Counted from the first letter of the stretch, positions 23,987-33,290 are shown. The stretch: DNA of 43,546 bases from Aquaspirillum serpens DSM 68 (GCF_000420525.1 NZ_ATVC01000014.1:1-43546); one strand, 5' to 3'. Program-made: numbers and translations. Notes: generated by a model not told the origin, from the sequence alone.

Positions 23987-25549
23987 ATGTCGAAACCGAT
24001 TGCTTTTCTCGCCCATCTGCAACAAAGCCTTGGCCGTTTAGCCAGCTTGTATGGCCTATCGTTGCTGTCACTGTTGATGTTATTGGCTTTCGTCGCCTTC
24101 TTTTATTTTGATGCCCAATTTAAACATCACGCCGCCACGCTACGACAACTGTCGCTAAACGCAGAACGGATTCTAAATGCCAACGATGCCACCGCCTCGG
24201 CCATCCGCCTCACCGCCGGTCTGCGCTCAGAACGCTATTTATTCAACTATGACGATTTATTAGAGACCCGTAACCAACTGTTGGCAGAGAGTTTGCAACT
24301 GGTCAGCCATCACGAAGCAAAACGGGCATTAAAAGACATGGCCCAAGCGGGACAAGAAATTGAAATTCTCGAAAAAGAAGCCCTAGCACTGATTGAACAA
24401 GAAGCGTGGGATGAAGCCTTAGCGTTAATCACTTCGCCCCATTACAAGCGACAAAAAGGGCTCTACCGTGCCAACTTATCGCGTGCCTTAAGCTTATTGG
24501 TTGAAGACAGCGAGGCCAATACACGACAGTCGGAGAATCTCGCTAAGGCGATGCAAGTCACCATCGTGTTGGTGTTTTTAGTGTTCATTGCGATGGGACG
24601 TTTGCACGCTAAACGGATTTCCCACGCTTTGGATACCGAGCGCAACTTAAAACAAAGCCTTGCCGAAGCCAATACCTCACTCGAACAGCGAGTGCAACAA
24701 CGTACCGAACAATTAAGCAAACAAACCAATGAGTTACACGAAGCGTATGAAGTGATTTCGGCCAGCATTCGCTACGCCAGCCGCATTCAGCGCGCCGTTC
24801 TACCCGATGAACAGGCGATTAGCCACGATTTTCCACAACACTTTGTGTTATGGAAGCCACGAGACATCGTCGGCGGTGATATTTTTTGGTATCGCACTTG
24901 GGGCAATGGGGTGTTGGTTATTCTCGGTGATTGTACCGGCCACGGGGTACCAGGGGCTTTTATGACCCTGATTTCGACGGGTGCTTTAGAACGCGCTTGT
25001 ATGGAAATTCCTGCCGGTGAGGTGGATACCTTGCTTACCCGAATGCACCAACATCTGCAAACTACGTTAGGACAGCATTTGCCAAGTGGCGAATCGGATG
25101 ATGGGATTGAGCTCGGTGCCTGTTATCTGCCGGCTGATTTACGTATCATGCGCTTTGCTGGTGCCCACCTCAGTCTGTTTGTGCAACAAGATGGAGAAGT
25201 GACCGAAGTCAAAGGGAGCCGCGCCAGCATGGGCTATCGTGGTATCGATCATCAACAAAGCTATACCGTCCACGACATTCCTCTGCGGCCCAAAATGCGG
25301 TTTTACCTAACCAGCGATGGCTTGATTGAACAGGTGAATGATGCCCAGCCTCGGGTGTGTATGTTCGGTAAAACACGCTTTAAGGCCTTGCTCAATTCGC
25401 TACAACACACACCGATGACCGAACAAGGCCATGTGCTCTACCAAGCACTCGAAAGTTATCAAGGCACACAAAGCCGCCGTGATGATGTGTCTATTGTCGG
25501 TTTTGAAATTCCTGAGCACTTCCCCTCTGATCGTTTTTTACTAAGTTGA
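23987..25549 (+). CDS. siaA: SiaA-like membrane PP2C (SpoIIE-type) phosphatase
   Basis: 520 residues. Membrane spans at about 24-42 and 191-208 bracket a periplasmic helical domain of about 150 residues. A coiled coil (about 215-255) follows, then a PP2C/SpoIIE domain with metal-binding motifs VGGDIFW, GDCTGHGVPGAFM, TSDGL and RRDDVSIVGFE. In the SiaABCD system the phosphatase removes phosphate from SiaC, opposing SiaB. It starts 9 bases after the binding-protein gene and overlaps the siaC start. The periplasmic domain is the obvious docking place for that binding protein. It is shorter than the Pseudomonas SiaA I recall. Confidence 0.8.
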   Translation: MSKPIAFLAHLQQSLGRLASLYGLSLLSLLMLLAFVAFFYFDAQFKHHAATLRQLSLNAERILNANDATASAIRLTAGLRSERYLFNYDDLLETRNQLLAESLQLVSHHEAKRALKDMAQAGQEIEILEKEALALIEQEAWDEALALITSPHYKRQKGLYRANLSRALSLLVEDSEANTRQSENLAKAMQVTIVLVFLVFIAMGRLHAKRISHALDTERNLKQSLAEANTSLEQRVQQRTEQLSKQTNELHEAYEVISASIRYASRIQRAVLPDEQAISHDFPQHFVLWKPRDIVGGDIFWYRTWGNGVLVILGDCTGHGVPGAFMTLISTGALERACMEIPAGEVDTLLTRMHQHLQTTLGQHLPSGESDDGIELGACYLPADLRIMRFAGAHLSLFVQQDGEVTEVKGSRASMGYRGIDHQQSYTVHDIPLRPKMRFYLTSDGLIEQVNDAQPRVCMFGKTRFKALLNSLQHTPMTEQGHVLYQALESYQGTQSRRDDVSIVGFEIPEHFPSDRFLLS

Positions 25550-25944
25550 TGTGCATGGAATCTTTTTATCTCGCCCGCAGCCCCCGTGCCCCAGAAGTGG
25601 CCTTCGATTTCGCGGCAAATCATTTTTTGCTGCGGGGGGAATCTTATCCAGAAGATGTGTCAGCTTTCTATGGTCCTTTAGTCACACAACTGAAGCAACA
25701 TCTGCAAACACAAAAAAATGCCAACATCACATTCAATTTTGATTTAATCTATTTCAATAGCTCAACTGCGAAAGTGTTACTCGGTCTATTCGATTTTCTC
25801 GACACCATCGCCATGCAAGAAGGCAATCAAGTCACCATCTATTGGCAACACCGCACCGAGGATGAGGGCATGATCGAAATTGGAGAAGAATTTGCCGAGG
25901 ATTTGCAACACACACAATTTGTTTTGCAAGCCATCGAAAGCTAG
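25549..25944 (+). CDS. siaC: SiaC-family regulatory phosphoprotein (DUF1987)
   Basis: 131 residues from the ATG at 25549, which overlaps the siaA stop (TGATG); an ATG at 25555 is the alternative. Family features are EVAFDF, GESYPEDV and the phospho-site region FDLIYFNSSTAKVLL, where the Thr corresponds to the Thr phosphorylated by SiaB in the Pseudomonas protein. Unphosphorylated SiaC binds and activates the diguanylate cyclase SiaD. A second copy follows 8 bases later. Confidence 0.88.
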   Translation: MCMESFYLARSPRAPEVAFDFAANHFLLRGESYPEDVSAFYGPLVTQLKQHLQTQKNANITFNFDLIYFNSSTAKVLLGLFDFLDTIAMQEGNQVTIYWQHRTEDEGMIEIGEEFAEDLQHTQFVLQAIES

Positions 25945-25952
25945 AGGAAAAC

Positions 25953-26352
25953 ATGCAATCTATCCGCATCCCAGCCGCAGAACGCACCCCTGAAGTGGCA
26001 TTCGATTTTACGAGTGGTCGCCTGTCACTGGCCGGAGAATCCTACCCCGAAGACACCGCTGCCTTTTTTGGTCCATTGCAACAGGCCCTGACGGAGTATT
26101 TCACCACCGCTCCGGCAACAACGCTCGAACTTGATTTGCGGATGGTATATTTCAACTCCAGCAGTGCTAAGGCGTTGATGTGCTAAGGCGTTGATGAATT
26201 TATTTCGCCTGTTAGAAGAACAAGCTGCACGAGGCCTCACGATTACCATTCGTTGGTGGTACCACGAAGACGATGAAACCATGTTGGAGTCGGGCGAAGA
26301 CTTTGCCGAAGAATTTCAACATGCCCAATTTTTACTGAGCCTGATCGAGTGA
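25953..26352 (+). pseudogene. Second SiaC-family gene, interrupted by a 16-bp tandem duplication
   Basis: The first frame reads MQSIRIPAAERTPEVAFDF, GESYPEDTAAFFGPL and MVYFNSSSAKALM, then stops at 26186 (Cys-stop). Family sequence resumes in the next frame (NLFRLLEEQAARGLTITIRWW to LLSLIE, stop at 26352). The cause is a perfect direct duplication of TGCTAAGGCGTTGATG (26165-26180 and 26181-26196). Removing one copy restores a clean 127-residue SiaC paralogue. Its phospho-site has Ser where the first copy has Thr. GAGGAAA precedes the ATG. It could be a reversible off state or a pseudogene. Confidence 0.85.
26165..26196. repeat. 16-bp perfect tandem duplication inside the second siaC
   Basis: TGCTAAGGCGTTGATG occurs twice in direct succession. 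Sixteen bases shifts the frame by one and introduces a TAA. One copy leaves the reading frame open on both sides. Confidence 0.95.
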
Positions 26353-26406
26353 ATGCCCTTCGCTGATGAGGATTGTCCAGTTTGTTGCACCGATTGGTAA
26401 CCTACG

Positions 26407-27213
26407 ATGACCCCAAAACGTCCTCCAACCCACGAAACTTTCTCGCTGTTTGATAACGAGGAACGCGTCCTGCTTGGTGCAGAAAGTATGCTGCACCAAC
26501 TTGAGCAGTTTTCAGGTGGTGTGAAAGAGTTGGCAGCGGCGTATCGTAAAAGTTATGCCGAACACCGCCGCCTATTGCGCATCAGCGATCGGCTGCAACT
26601 AGACTTACATAAGGCCAATCAATCCTTAGCCGCCCAAGCCGCTGAGCTAAAACGCTTGAATGCTGCGTTAGAAGAAGAAGTCGCACTACGGCAGCAATTG
26701 GCCGAAGAATTGCGGCTAATTGCGACAATTGACGGCCTAACAGGGTTTTATACCCGTCGCCATATTCTTGAATTAGCCGCTATCGAGGAAAAACGCCAAC
26801 GCCACCTCGATGAGCCGGTGAGCTTGGCTTTACTCGATCTCGATCACTTTAAGCAAATTAACGATAACTACGGCCATGCCGCAGGTGATGAGGTGTTGCG
26901 CTGTTTTGCGGCGAACTGTCGTAAGGTATGCCGTGAAACTGATCTGATTGGCCGCTTTGGGGGTGAAGAGTTTTTAATTCTCTTCCCACAGACAGAATTA
27001 GAGACTGCGCAATCGGTGATAGAAACGCTACGCCACTATATCGCCGAGCATCCGGTCACTTTCGATGGCCAAGTGATTACTGTCAGTGCCAGTATTGGCG
27101 TCACCGCACTGCAAAGCAGCGATATTTCGCTCGAACACGCCATCTCCCGCGCCGACCGTGCGCTCTACTGTGCCAAACACCAAGGCCGCAATCGAATTGA
27201 GATTTTTACTTAA
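26407..27213 (+). CDS. siaD: SiaD-like diguanylate cyclase (GGDEF)
   Basis: 268 residues. An N-terminal helical/coiled-coil region (about 20-103) leads into a GGDEF domain with [10 protein letters not shown] (109-118), [18 protein letters not shown] and the active GGEEF at 185-189. The inhibitory-site RETD (176-179) sits at the right distance. There is no membrane span. In SiaABCD, the cyclase is switched on by binding unphosphorylated SiaC through its N-terminal stalk, raising c-di-GMP and aggregation. It starts 55 bases after the second siaC and overlaps the convergent chemoreceptor gene by 8 bases. Confidence 0.85.
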   Translation: MTPKRPPTHETFSLFDNEERVLLGAESMLHQLEQFSGGVKELAAAYRKSYAEHRRLLRISDRLQLDLHKANQSLAAQAAELKRLNAALEEEVALRQQLAEELRLIATIDGLTGFYTRRHILELAAIEEKRQRHLDEPVSLALLDLDHFKQINDNYGHAAGDEVLRCFAANCRKVCRETDLIGRFGGEEFLILFPQTELETAQSVIETLRHYIAEHPVTFDGQVITVSASIGVTALQSSDISLEHAISRADRALYCAKHQGRNRIEIFT

Positions 27214-28873
27214 TCTCTCGCAGTTGAAAACGACTCAAACTAAGATTGAGTGATTGAGACAAGCCTAGTAGCTGTGTTGCAGCGTGCGAAACATCGCTGA
27301 TTACTGCGCTATTTTCCTCAGCCATCTGAGCAATATGTTCAATGTGGCGAGCAATGCCTTCACCAATGGTGTTTTGCTGTTGTAGCGAGCCAAATATGCC
27401 ATCAACAGCTCGTAATACATCGTCTGTTTGCTGATGGATTTGTTGCATCGATAACCCCGCATCCTGTGCTATTTTCACACCAAGCCCCACTTGAGACAAA
27501 CCATTTTGCATATAGCGAATAGCCGATTGAGTCCCTTGCCGAATGGCAGCAGTTGTAGCTGCAATATGTTCTGTAGAAGCTGTTGTCTTTTCCGCCAAAC
27601 TCCGTACCTCATCCGCTACAACAGCAAATCCACGTCCTTGTTCACCCGCTCGGGCTGCCTCAATGGCAGCATTTAATGCGAGTAAGTTGGTTTGATCCGC
27701 AATATCTTTAATGACCGTTGCCATCCCTGAAATCGAGTTTGAATGTGCGACCAGCAGCTCCACCTGCTCAGTTGCTGTGAACATCATATGTGCCATGTTT
27801 TCCATTTCATGACAGGTTTCAACTACCAAGGCGCTACTGTGTTGTGAGGAATCTTTAGCCGATGCAGCTAATTGCTGAGTTTGTAATGTGTTTTGTGTCA
27901 CGTCCTGAATGTTATGAGTGATTTGTTCAATAGCACCCACGATACTTGAAGAGGCGGCGGATTGCTGCTGACTACCTGCAGCAACTTGTACAGCAGTGCT
28001 AACCAAGATTTCTGATGATTTTGCAAGCGACAAGGCAGCTTGTTGTACATCAGACAGCATGGCATTCAATCCAAATTGCATTTCTTGCATGGCAAATAAT
28101 AAACTCTGTTTATCACGAGGTTCCACCTCAATTGCAATAGAAAAATCTCCCTTGGCTATAGCACGGACAATATCAGCAGCATAAGAAGGCTCTCCACCAA
28201 GCTGGTGTAGCAAATCATGCCGAATCCATAGTGAACAGCCAACGATAAATAACAAGCCAGCGCCAGAGATTGCAACAAACCACCATACTATTTTGTCAGC
28301 TAGCATTCGACTTTCTGCAATTTCGGTAGTCATTCGTTCAGTTGCTAAACCGTCTATTGCAGTTACCACCTCATTCATGGTTTGTGTAGTTTCTCGATCA
28401 ATACCACGAACAGACAGATCGACCTGTTGTCCTGCCAGAGGATTTTGTCGTTCAAAGGTGAGAAGTGCTTGCTCATAACGTTGCAACAGTTGCTGATGCT
28501 GTTGCTGTAAAAGAGACAGAGCAGGCAAAACAACACCCTGTTGTTGTAACAATTGTTGTGCTAGTGCCAATTGTTGCTGGGTTTGCTGGGCCTGTTGCTT
28601 AAAGGAAACTAAATATTTTTCAAACTGCACAGGATCATGCCCGCGTAACAAGATGTTCTTCCATTCTTGCACTTGGTTCAGAAAATGAGTTTGTGCCCCC
28701 TTGACTGCAATCATAGCAGCGCGATCAATTTGTGCGGACTGTAGGTCAGCTTGATTTTGCATGGCCATATTGTTCATCCCCACCCCACCAACGATGGCAA
28801 TGACAAAAATACACAAGGCGGCCATAAAACCAAGCAACCAGAGCTTGGTTGAGGTACGTAGTCGATTTAACAT
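27206..28873 (-). CDS. Methyl-accepting chemotaxis protein
   Basis: 555 residues. Membrane spans at about 12-34 and 192-212 flank a periplasmic helical domain (about 35-190) unusually rich in Gln, of the four-helix-bundle type. A HAMP-like segment (about 215-270) follows. The signalling domain has the conserved hairpin tip, [37 protein letters not shown]. The ligand is unknown. There is no pentapeptide tail for CheR/CheB tethering. Its 3' end overlaps the end of the convergent diguanylate cyclase gene. Confidence 0.92.
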   Translation of the reverse strand: MLNRLRTSTKLWLLGFMAALCIFVIAIVGGVGMNNMAMQNQADLQSAQIDRAAMIAVKGAQTHFLNQVQEWKNILLRGHDPVQFEKYLVSFKQQAQQTQQQLALAQQLLQQQGVVLPALSLLQQQHQQLLQRYEQALLTFERQNPLAGQQVDLSVRGIDRETTQTMNEVVTAIDGLATERMTTEIAESRMLADKIVWWFVAISGAGLLFIVGCSLWIRHDLLHQLGGEPSYAADIVRAIAKGDFSIAIEVEPRDKQSLLFAMQEMQFGLNAMLSDVQQAALSLAKSSEILVSTAVQVAAGSQQQSAASSSIVGAIEQITHNIQDVTQNTLQTQQLAASAKDSSQHSSALVVETCHEMENMAHMMFTATEQVELLVAHSNSISGMATVIKDIADQTNLLALNAAIEAARAGEQGRGFAVVADEVRSLAEKTTASTEHIAATTAAIRQGTQSAIRYMQNGLSQVGLGVKIAQDAGLSMQQIHQQTDDVLRAVDGIFGSLQQQNTIGEGIARHIEHIAQMAEENSAVISDVSHAATQLLGLSQSLNLSLSRFQLREIK

Positions 28874-29057
28874 AAGTTCAATTACTTCAATCCAATGTGT
28901 TATTAGGTAACATTTTTCCTTGTGAAAATAACATTTAAATATGACATAAATATTTCATGAATTTTTTGTCACTTTTTCTCAAAACAAATAGCAACCTCGC
29001 AAAAAGTATTGCCGATATTTGGAATCGACACCGCCAGTTCTGATATAAATCAAGAAA

Positions 29058-29087
29058 CATACGATTAGTATGACTTTTCGTTACAAT
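29058..29087 (+). promoter_or_regulatory. Possible promoter with palindrome upstream of the diiron-protein gene
   Basis: CATAC-gatta-GTATG (29058-29072) is a perfect inverted repeat directly upstream of a -10-like TACAAT (29082-29087), about 75 bases before the gene at 29164. The palindrome lies where a -35 box would be, so a repressor or activator site is plausible. The rest of 28874-29163 is AT-rich and shows no gene. Confidence 0.35.
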
Positions 29088-29163
29088 ACTGGTGCGGGGT
29101 GGTCATGTTTTGTTCACCCTCGGGCTTTAGTATTCCTTTGATTTCACGCTGCGGAGACACCTG

Positions 29164-29991
29164 ATGCTTTACCCTGAACTGTTCGCCCAACTGGAAAAGG
29201 CACGTTGGAATATGGCTGACGATATCCCGTGGGAGCAGTTCGATGCTGATCTCCTCACGGATGAACAAGCCGAAACCATCAAAATGAACGCCATCACCGA
29301 ATGGGCGGCCTTACCTGCAACAGAAATGTTCCTGCGTGACAATCGTGACGACAGTGATTTTTCTGCCTTTATGTCAATTTGGTTTTACGAAGAACAAAAA
29401 CACGCCTTGGTGTTAATGGAATACCTGCGCCGCTTTCGACCTGAGTTAGTGCCGAGTGAAGAAGAACTCCATGCAGTCCGTTTTGAATTTGACCCAGCAC
29501 CACCGCTGGAAACCTTGATGCTGCATTTCTGTGGCGAAGTGCGTTTGACACAGTGGTATCGTTGCGCCAGCGAATGGCACACCGAGCCAGTGATTAAACA
29601 CATCTACAGCACTTTATCGCGTGATGAAGCGCGGCATGGAGGGGCGTATCTCAAGTACATGAAGCAAGCCATCGACCGCTTTGGTAATGAAGCAAGATTG
29701 GCATTTGCCAAAATCGGCATGTTGATGGCAGCCAGCGCACGTTCGAGCAAACCACTGCATCCAACCAACTTACACGTCAACGAATCGCTGTTCCCGAACG
29801 ACACCGTACAAAGTCGTTTACCAAAACCAGAATGGTTAGAAGATTGGTTAACCAACAAAATTCGTTTTGACCAAGATTGGGAAAGCCGCGTGGTAGGCGG
29901 TATTTTGCGCAATCTGTCGAGTTTGTTCGGCCAAACCTTTGAGTCGGTACAACAACTAAACCGTTACCGTAAATCGTTAGTGAACAGTTAA
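29164..29991 (+). CDS. Ferritin-like diiron protein of unknown function
   Basis: 275 residues. Two helix-pair metal motifs are visible: EWAALPATEMFLR (about 46-58) with EEQKHAL (about 76-82), and GEVRLTQWYR (about 124-133) with RDEARHGG (about 153-160). These give the Glu...ExxH...Glu...ExxH pattern of carboxylate-bridged diiron proteins such as acyl-ACP desaturases and AurF-like oxygenases. No signal peptide or membrane span is seen. GGAG precedes the ATG. The gene stands just before rfaE2. The substrate is unknown; oxidation of an acyl or amine substrate is possible. Confidence 0.75.
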   Translation: MLYPELFAQLEKARWNMADDIPWEQFDADLLTDEQAETIKMNAITEWAALPATEMFLRDNRDDSDFSAFMSIWFYEEQKHALVLMEYLRRFRPELVPSEEELHAVRFEFDPAPPLETLMLHFCGEVRLTQWYRCASEWHTEPVIKHIYSTLSRDEARHGGAYLKYMKQAIDRFGNEARLAFAKIGMLMAASARSSKPLHPTNLHVNESLFPNDTVQSRLPKPEWLEDWLTNKIRFDQDWESRVVGGILRNLSSLFGQTFESVQQLNRYRKSLVNS

Positions 29992-30020
29992 ACTGTGCAC
30001 TCTTTTTGTTGAGACTGACG

Positions 30021-30524
30021 ATGACTTCTTACCCTGTCCCAAGCTTTACGGAAAAAATCTGTGCGCCCGATGCCTTGCTCACCCGACTGGCCAGCTTGCC
30101 ACAGCCAATCGTGTTCACCAACGGTTGCTTTGATATTTTGCATCGCGGCCATGTGACCTACTTGGCACAAGCGCGTGCCTTAGGCGCCAGCTTGGTGATT
30201 GCGCTCAACAGTGATGCTTCCGTACGGCGACAGGGTAAAGGAGACGATCGCCCAATCAACCCTCTAGAACATCGTCTGGCGGTAATTGCGGCGCTTGAAT
30301 CGACTAGCCTCGTCACTTGGTTCGACGATGACACCCCCGCCACTTTGATTGAACAAGTGAAACCACAGGTATTAGTCAAAGGTGGCGATTGGTCGATTGA
30401 TAAAATTGTCGGCAGCCAAGAAACCTTGGCACGTGGTGGCAGTGTGCATTCCATTCCATTTTTATTCGACACCTCAACCACCGCCACCCTACACAAAATC
30501 CGCCGTGCCGAGGCTGCGTCTTGA
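30021..30524 (+). CDS. rfaE2: D-glycero-beta-D-manno-heptose 1-phosphate adenylyltransferase
   Basis: 167 residues from the ATG at 30021; a TTG at 30006 is the alternative. It is a cytidylyltransferase-like nucleotidyltransferase with FTNGCFDILHRGHVTYL (HxGH motif), LNSDASVRRQGKGDDRPI, and VKPQVLVKGGDW. It activates heptose 1-phosphate with ATP for LPS inner-core assembly. It is the separate C-terminal half of the enterobacterial HldE. Its stop overlaps the TTG start of birA. Confidence 0.9.
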   Translation: MTSYPVPSFTEKICAPDALLTRLASLPQPIVFTNGCFDILHRGHVTYLAQARALGASLVIALNSDASVRRQGKGDDRPINPLEHRLAVIAALESTSLVTWFDDDTPATLIEQVKPQVLVKGGDWSIDKIVGSQETLARGGSVHSIPFLFDTSTTATLHKIRRAEAAS

Positions 30525-31483
30525 CTCCGCTTGCCCATTCCGTTTTACGGTGTTTGTCGGATGGGGCATTTCACTCTGGCGAAAGCTTGGCACAGACCTT
30601 TGGCTGCTCTCGCGGCACCATCTGGCAAGCCATTGAACACCTCTCACAACACCTCCCTCTCACCATTTATCGCGTGCGTGGGCAGGGCTATCGGCTACCG
30701 CATCCCATCACATGGTTAGAGCCCAGTGCCATCCGTGCTGGTCTACTCGGTGATTGGCAACTCGAAGTGGCCGAAACCATTGACTCCACCAATAGCGCCC
30801 TGCTCACCCGCGCCAGCCACGGCGCACCACACCGCACCGCTTTATTTGCGGAATGGCAAACCGCAGGCCGTGGCCGTCATGGGCGGCAATGGCTGGCACA
30901 ACCGGGGGCAGCACTCACTTTCTCTTTGCTATGGCGATTTGAATGTGGAGTAGCGGGACTATCGGGTTTGTCTTTAGTGGTTGGCTTAGCTTTAGTACGG
31001 GTGTTGCAGCGTCTAGAAGTACCGGTGGCGCTGAAATGGCCGAATGATGTGTTATTGGATGGGGAAAAACTGGCCGGTATTTTGATTGAACTGTCTGGCG
31101 ATGCCCTAGGGCCATCCGCAGTGGTGATTGGGATTGGTTTGAATCTGATCCACCCCACCGGTGTCGATCAAGCCGCAGCCGGTTTAGAAAACTACCCGAT
31201 GCCCGACCGCAATCAATTAGCAGCATTGTTATTAAACGAACTCGATCAGGTGTTAGGCCAATTTGCCAAACACGGGTTTGCTGCTTTTCGGGCGGAGTGG
31301 GAAGCCAGTCATGCGTGGCAACACCAAGCAGTGGATATTATTTCGGCCTATCGACCGCCACAGCCTGGCATTGCACTCGGGGTCGATAATGAAGGCGCGT
31401 TGCGCTTACAGCTTGGCGATGGTCAAGAAAAATTGATTCACGCTGGTGAAGTCAGCCTGCGCCGTACCCTCGCCCACTCTTGA
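30521..31483 (+). CDS. birA: Biotin-protein ligase / biotin operon repressor
   Basis: 320 residues, starting at a TTG that overlaps the rfaE2 stop. The N-terminal helix-turn-helix (about 5-60: LAQTFGCSRGTIWQAIEHL) indicates the bifunctional repressor form. The ligase domain has GRGRHGR at 116-122 and KWPNDV at 172-177, with LAGILIEL next. It biotinylates carboxylase carrier proteins. Cotranscribed with coaX, whose possible start overlaps its end. Confidence 0.92.
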   Translation: MTPLAHSVLRCLSDGAFHSGESLAQTFGCSRGTIWQAIEHLSQHLPLTIYRVRGQGYRLPHPITWLEPSAIRAGLLGDWQLEVAETIDSTNSALLTRASHGAPHRTALFAEWQTAGRGRHGRQWLAQPGAALTFSLLWRFECGVAGLSGLSLVVGLALVRVLQRLEVPVALKWPNDVLLDGEKLAGILIELSGDALGPSAVVIGIGLNLIHPTGVDQAAAGLENYPMPDRNQLAALLLNELDQVLGQFAKHGFAAFRAEWEASHAWQHQAVDIISAYRPPQPGIALGVDNEGALRLQLGDGQEKLIHAGEVSLRRTLAHS

Positions 31484-31491
31484 TCTTGAAT

Positions 31492-32214
31492 ATGAATTTG
31501 CTTATCGATGCAGGCAATACCCGCGTGAAATGGTGTCTTGCCAATCAACACCAACTTGGCCCTATCCATAGTGTCAATCATCCAGATTTACCCGAACTGG
31601 CCGCCTTGTGGTCAACCCTAGCCATCACTCGCGCCTACGGTTGTAATGTCGCGGGGCAGGCAGTGGCCGAGCAGCTTTCGCGCGCTTCTCCCCACCCCAT
31701 CACGTGGTTACGCCCCAGCACTCGTGCCGGAGGATTAAGCAATGCCTATCTCGATCCCAGTCGGCTTGGGGCAGATCGGTGGGCGGCCGCGATTGGCGCC
31801 TATCATCTTAACCAACAACAAGCCTGTGTTGTTGCTCATGCTGGCACGGCTTTGACCATCGACTGTGTTGACCACACGGGGCATTTTTTGGGTGGCACCA
31901 TCACCCCCGGTTTACATCTGATGCGGGATAGCCTCGCCCGAGGCACAGCCCAGCTACCCTATGCCGAGGGTCATTGGCAGGCACACCCTAATAACACAGT
32001 CGATGCCATTTATAGCGGTTGTCTTAATGCCTTAGCCGATAGCATTTATGGCAATCTATTACGCTTCGAAGCCGAGCAAAACCGCAGTGTCAACGTCTTT
32101 CTAGGCGGCGGTGATGCAACAATTATTGCAAGCAGACTCCCGCGCCGGCCCACTATTGTGGATAATCTGGTCCTCACTGGATTAGCATATATGGCAGAAG
32201 AAGAATCATCATGA
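31492..32214 (+). CDS. coaX: Type III pantothenate kinase
   Basis: 240 residues from the ATG at 31492. It has the N-terminal phosphate-binding IDAGNTRVKW, LGADRWAAAIGA with the likely catalytic Asp, GTALTIDCVD and GGTITPGLHLM. It phosphorylates pantothenate in the first step of CoA synthesis and needs a monovalent cation. It follows birA by 8 bases and overlaps the SPOR gene by four, consistent with a betaproteobacterial birA-coaX-SPOR operon. Confidence 0.93.
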   Translation: MNLLIDAGNTRVKWCLANQHQLGPIHSVNHPDLPELAALWSTLAITRAYGCNVAGQAVAEQLSRASPHPITWLRPSTRAGGLSNAYLDPSRLGADRWAAAIGAYHLNQQQACVVAHAGTALTIDCVDHTGHFLGGTITPGLHLMRDSLARGTAQLPYAEGHWQAHPNNTVDAIYSGCLNALADSIYGNLLRFEAEQNRSVNVFLGGGDATIIASRLPRRPTIVDNLVLTGLAYMAEEESS

Positions 32215-33278
32215 TGAAGTGGCTTTTTGTCGGCCTGCTGACAGCCAACCTAGCCGTTGCGCTCTTGATTGGCACTCGCACCACCGAACCGAGTAATGTT
32301 GCCTCACGGGAAATCAATGCCCCACAGGTAAAACAACTGACCCCCGAACAAGTCGCGGCCTTGCGCCGGAATAGTACGCCAGCGACCAGCCCAGAAATCA
32401 GCCCAGCGCCTCCGCTTGAACAGCCTAGCGCACCCACTGCCGCGAACACGCCTCCAGAAAATGGAAATACCGCCACCACGGTTGCTGCGGTAGCAGCGAC
32501 GACAGCAGTCGCAGCAGCGGCCACTGCTGCCGCCGTTAACAGCGCAGCACCAACAGCCACGGCAGTCCCCACGACACCACCGCCGGCGGTCTCGGCACCT
32601 GCGGCAAAAGCCGTAGAAAAACCCGTTGAAAAACCGCCAGTGGTGGAAAAAGCCACCAAACCAGCGGAGAAAGACCCACTCTTAGCTGCCGCCGAGAAAG
32701 GCGATAAGCCACAAGAAAAAGCCAAACCGGCACCAACCACCTTGGCATGTTATCAGTGGGGTGAATTTGACAGTGCTGCGGCCAGCAAGGTGAAACAGCG
32801 TTTGCTGAAGGTTAAACTTGCAGGGCAAATGGTAGAAATGACCCGCGAAGCCCCAGCAGCAAAACCTGCCGCCGCGCCAGCAGAAGGCAGCACCAGCACC
32901 CGTTATTGGGTTCACTTACCGCCACAAGCCAGCCGCGAGGCTGCTGTCGAGTTGGTCATGACCTTGAAGTCGAAAGGCTTTGATAGCTATGTGGTCAACC
33001 AAGCAGGGGAAATGCGTAATGCCATCTCGGTGGGTTTATTCAGTAAACAAGCCTCGGCCGAAGGGATGCGCGACAAACTGACCCAAGCAGGCTATCCCGC
33101 CAAAATTGAAGTGCGTGAAAATGGTGGTAGCAGCACCACAGCCGCCGCTCCCGCTGCCAGTGGCAAACTCAGCACGTTCCGTCTGCGCAATTTAGACAGC
33201 GACCAAAAAGCAAAACTTGAGCTGTTGGCTAGCGAATGGCCGCAAGCGACATTGAAATCGCAGGCCTGCCCGAAATAA
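32211..33278 (+). CDS. SPOR-domain membrane protein
   Basis: 355 residues. A single N-terminal membrane anchor (about 3-21) is followed by a long Pro/Ala/Lys linker (about 55-180) that is low in complexity. The C-terminal domain includes YWVHLPPQASREAAVELVMTLKSKGF and AISVGLFSKQASAEGMRDKL, a SPOR-type fold that binds peptidoglycan stripped of stem peptides at the septum. A cell-division or wall-remodelling role is inferred. Last gene of the rfaE2-birA-coaX string; a strong terminator follows. Confidence 0.8.
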   Translation: MMKWLFVGLLTANLAVALLIGTRTTEPSNVASREINAPQVKQLTPEQVAALRRNSTPATSPEISPAPPLEQPSAPTAANTPPENGNTATTVAAVAATTAVAAAATAAAVNSAAPTATAVPTTPPPAVSAPAAKAVEKPVEKPPVVEKATKPAEKDPLLAAAEKGDKPQEKAKPAPTTLACYQWGEFDSAAASKVKQRLLKVKLAGQMVEMTREAPAAKPAAAPAEGSTSTRYWVHLPPQASREAAVELVMTLKSKGFDSYVVNQAGEMRNAISVGLFSKQASAEGMRDKLTQAGYPAKIEVRENGGSSTTAAAPAASGKLSTFRLRNLDSDQKAKLELLASEWPQATLKSQACPK

Positions 33279-33290
33279 TCTTGCCCATAC

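Noticed and set aside
27206-27213. Overlap of the cyclase and chemoreceptor 3' ends as a sign of frameshift
   Set aside because: Both proteins end with normal family sequence; an 8-base convergent overlap is ordinary.
31492-32214. CoaX reading HAGTALTID as a lost catalytic residue
   Set aside because: This position varies among betaproteobacterial CoaX proteins as far as I recall, and the DAGNTR and GADRW motifs are intact, so no defect is claimed.
32174-32740. Minus-strand frame rich in Gly, Ala, Val and Ser opposite the SPOR gene
   Set aside because: Its low-complexity sequence is simply the complement of the Pro/Ala/Thr linker codons.
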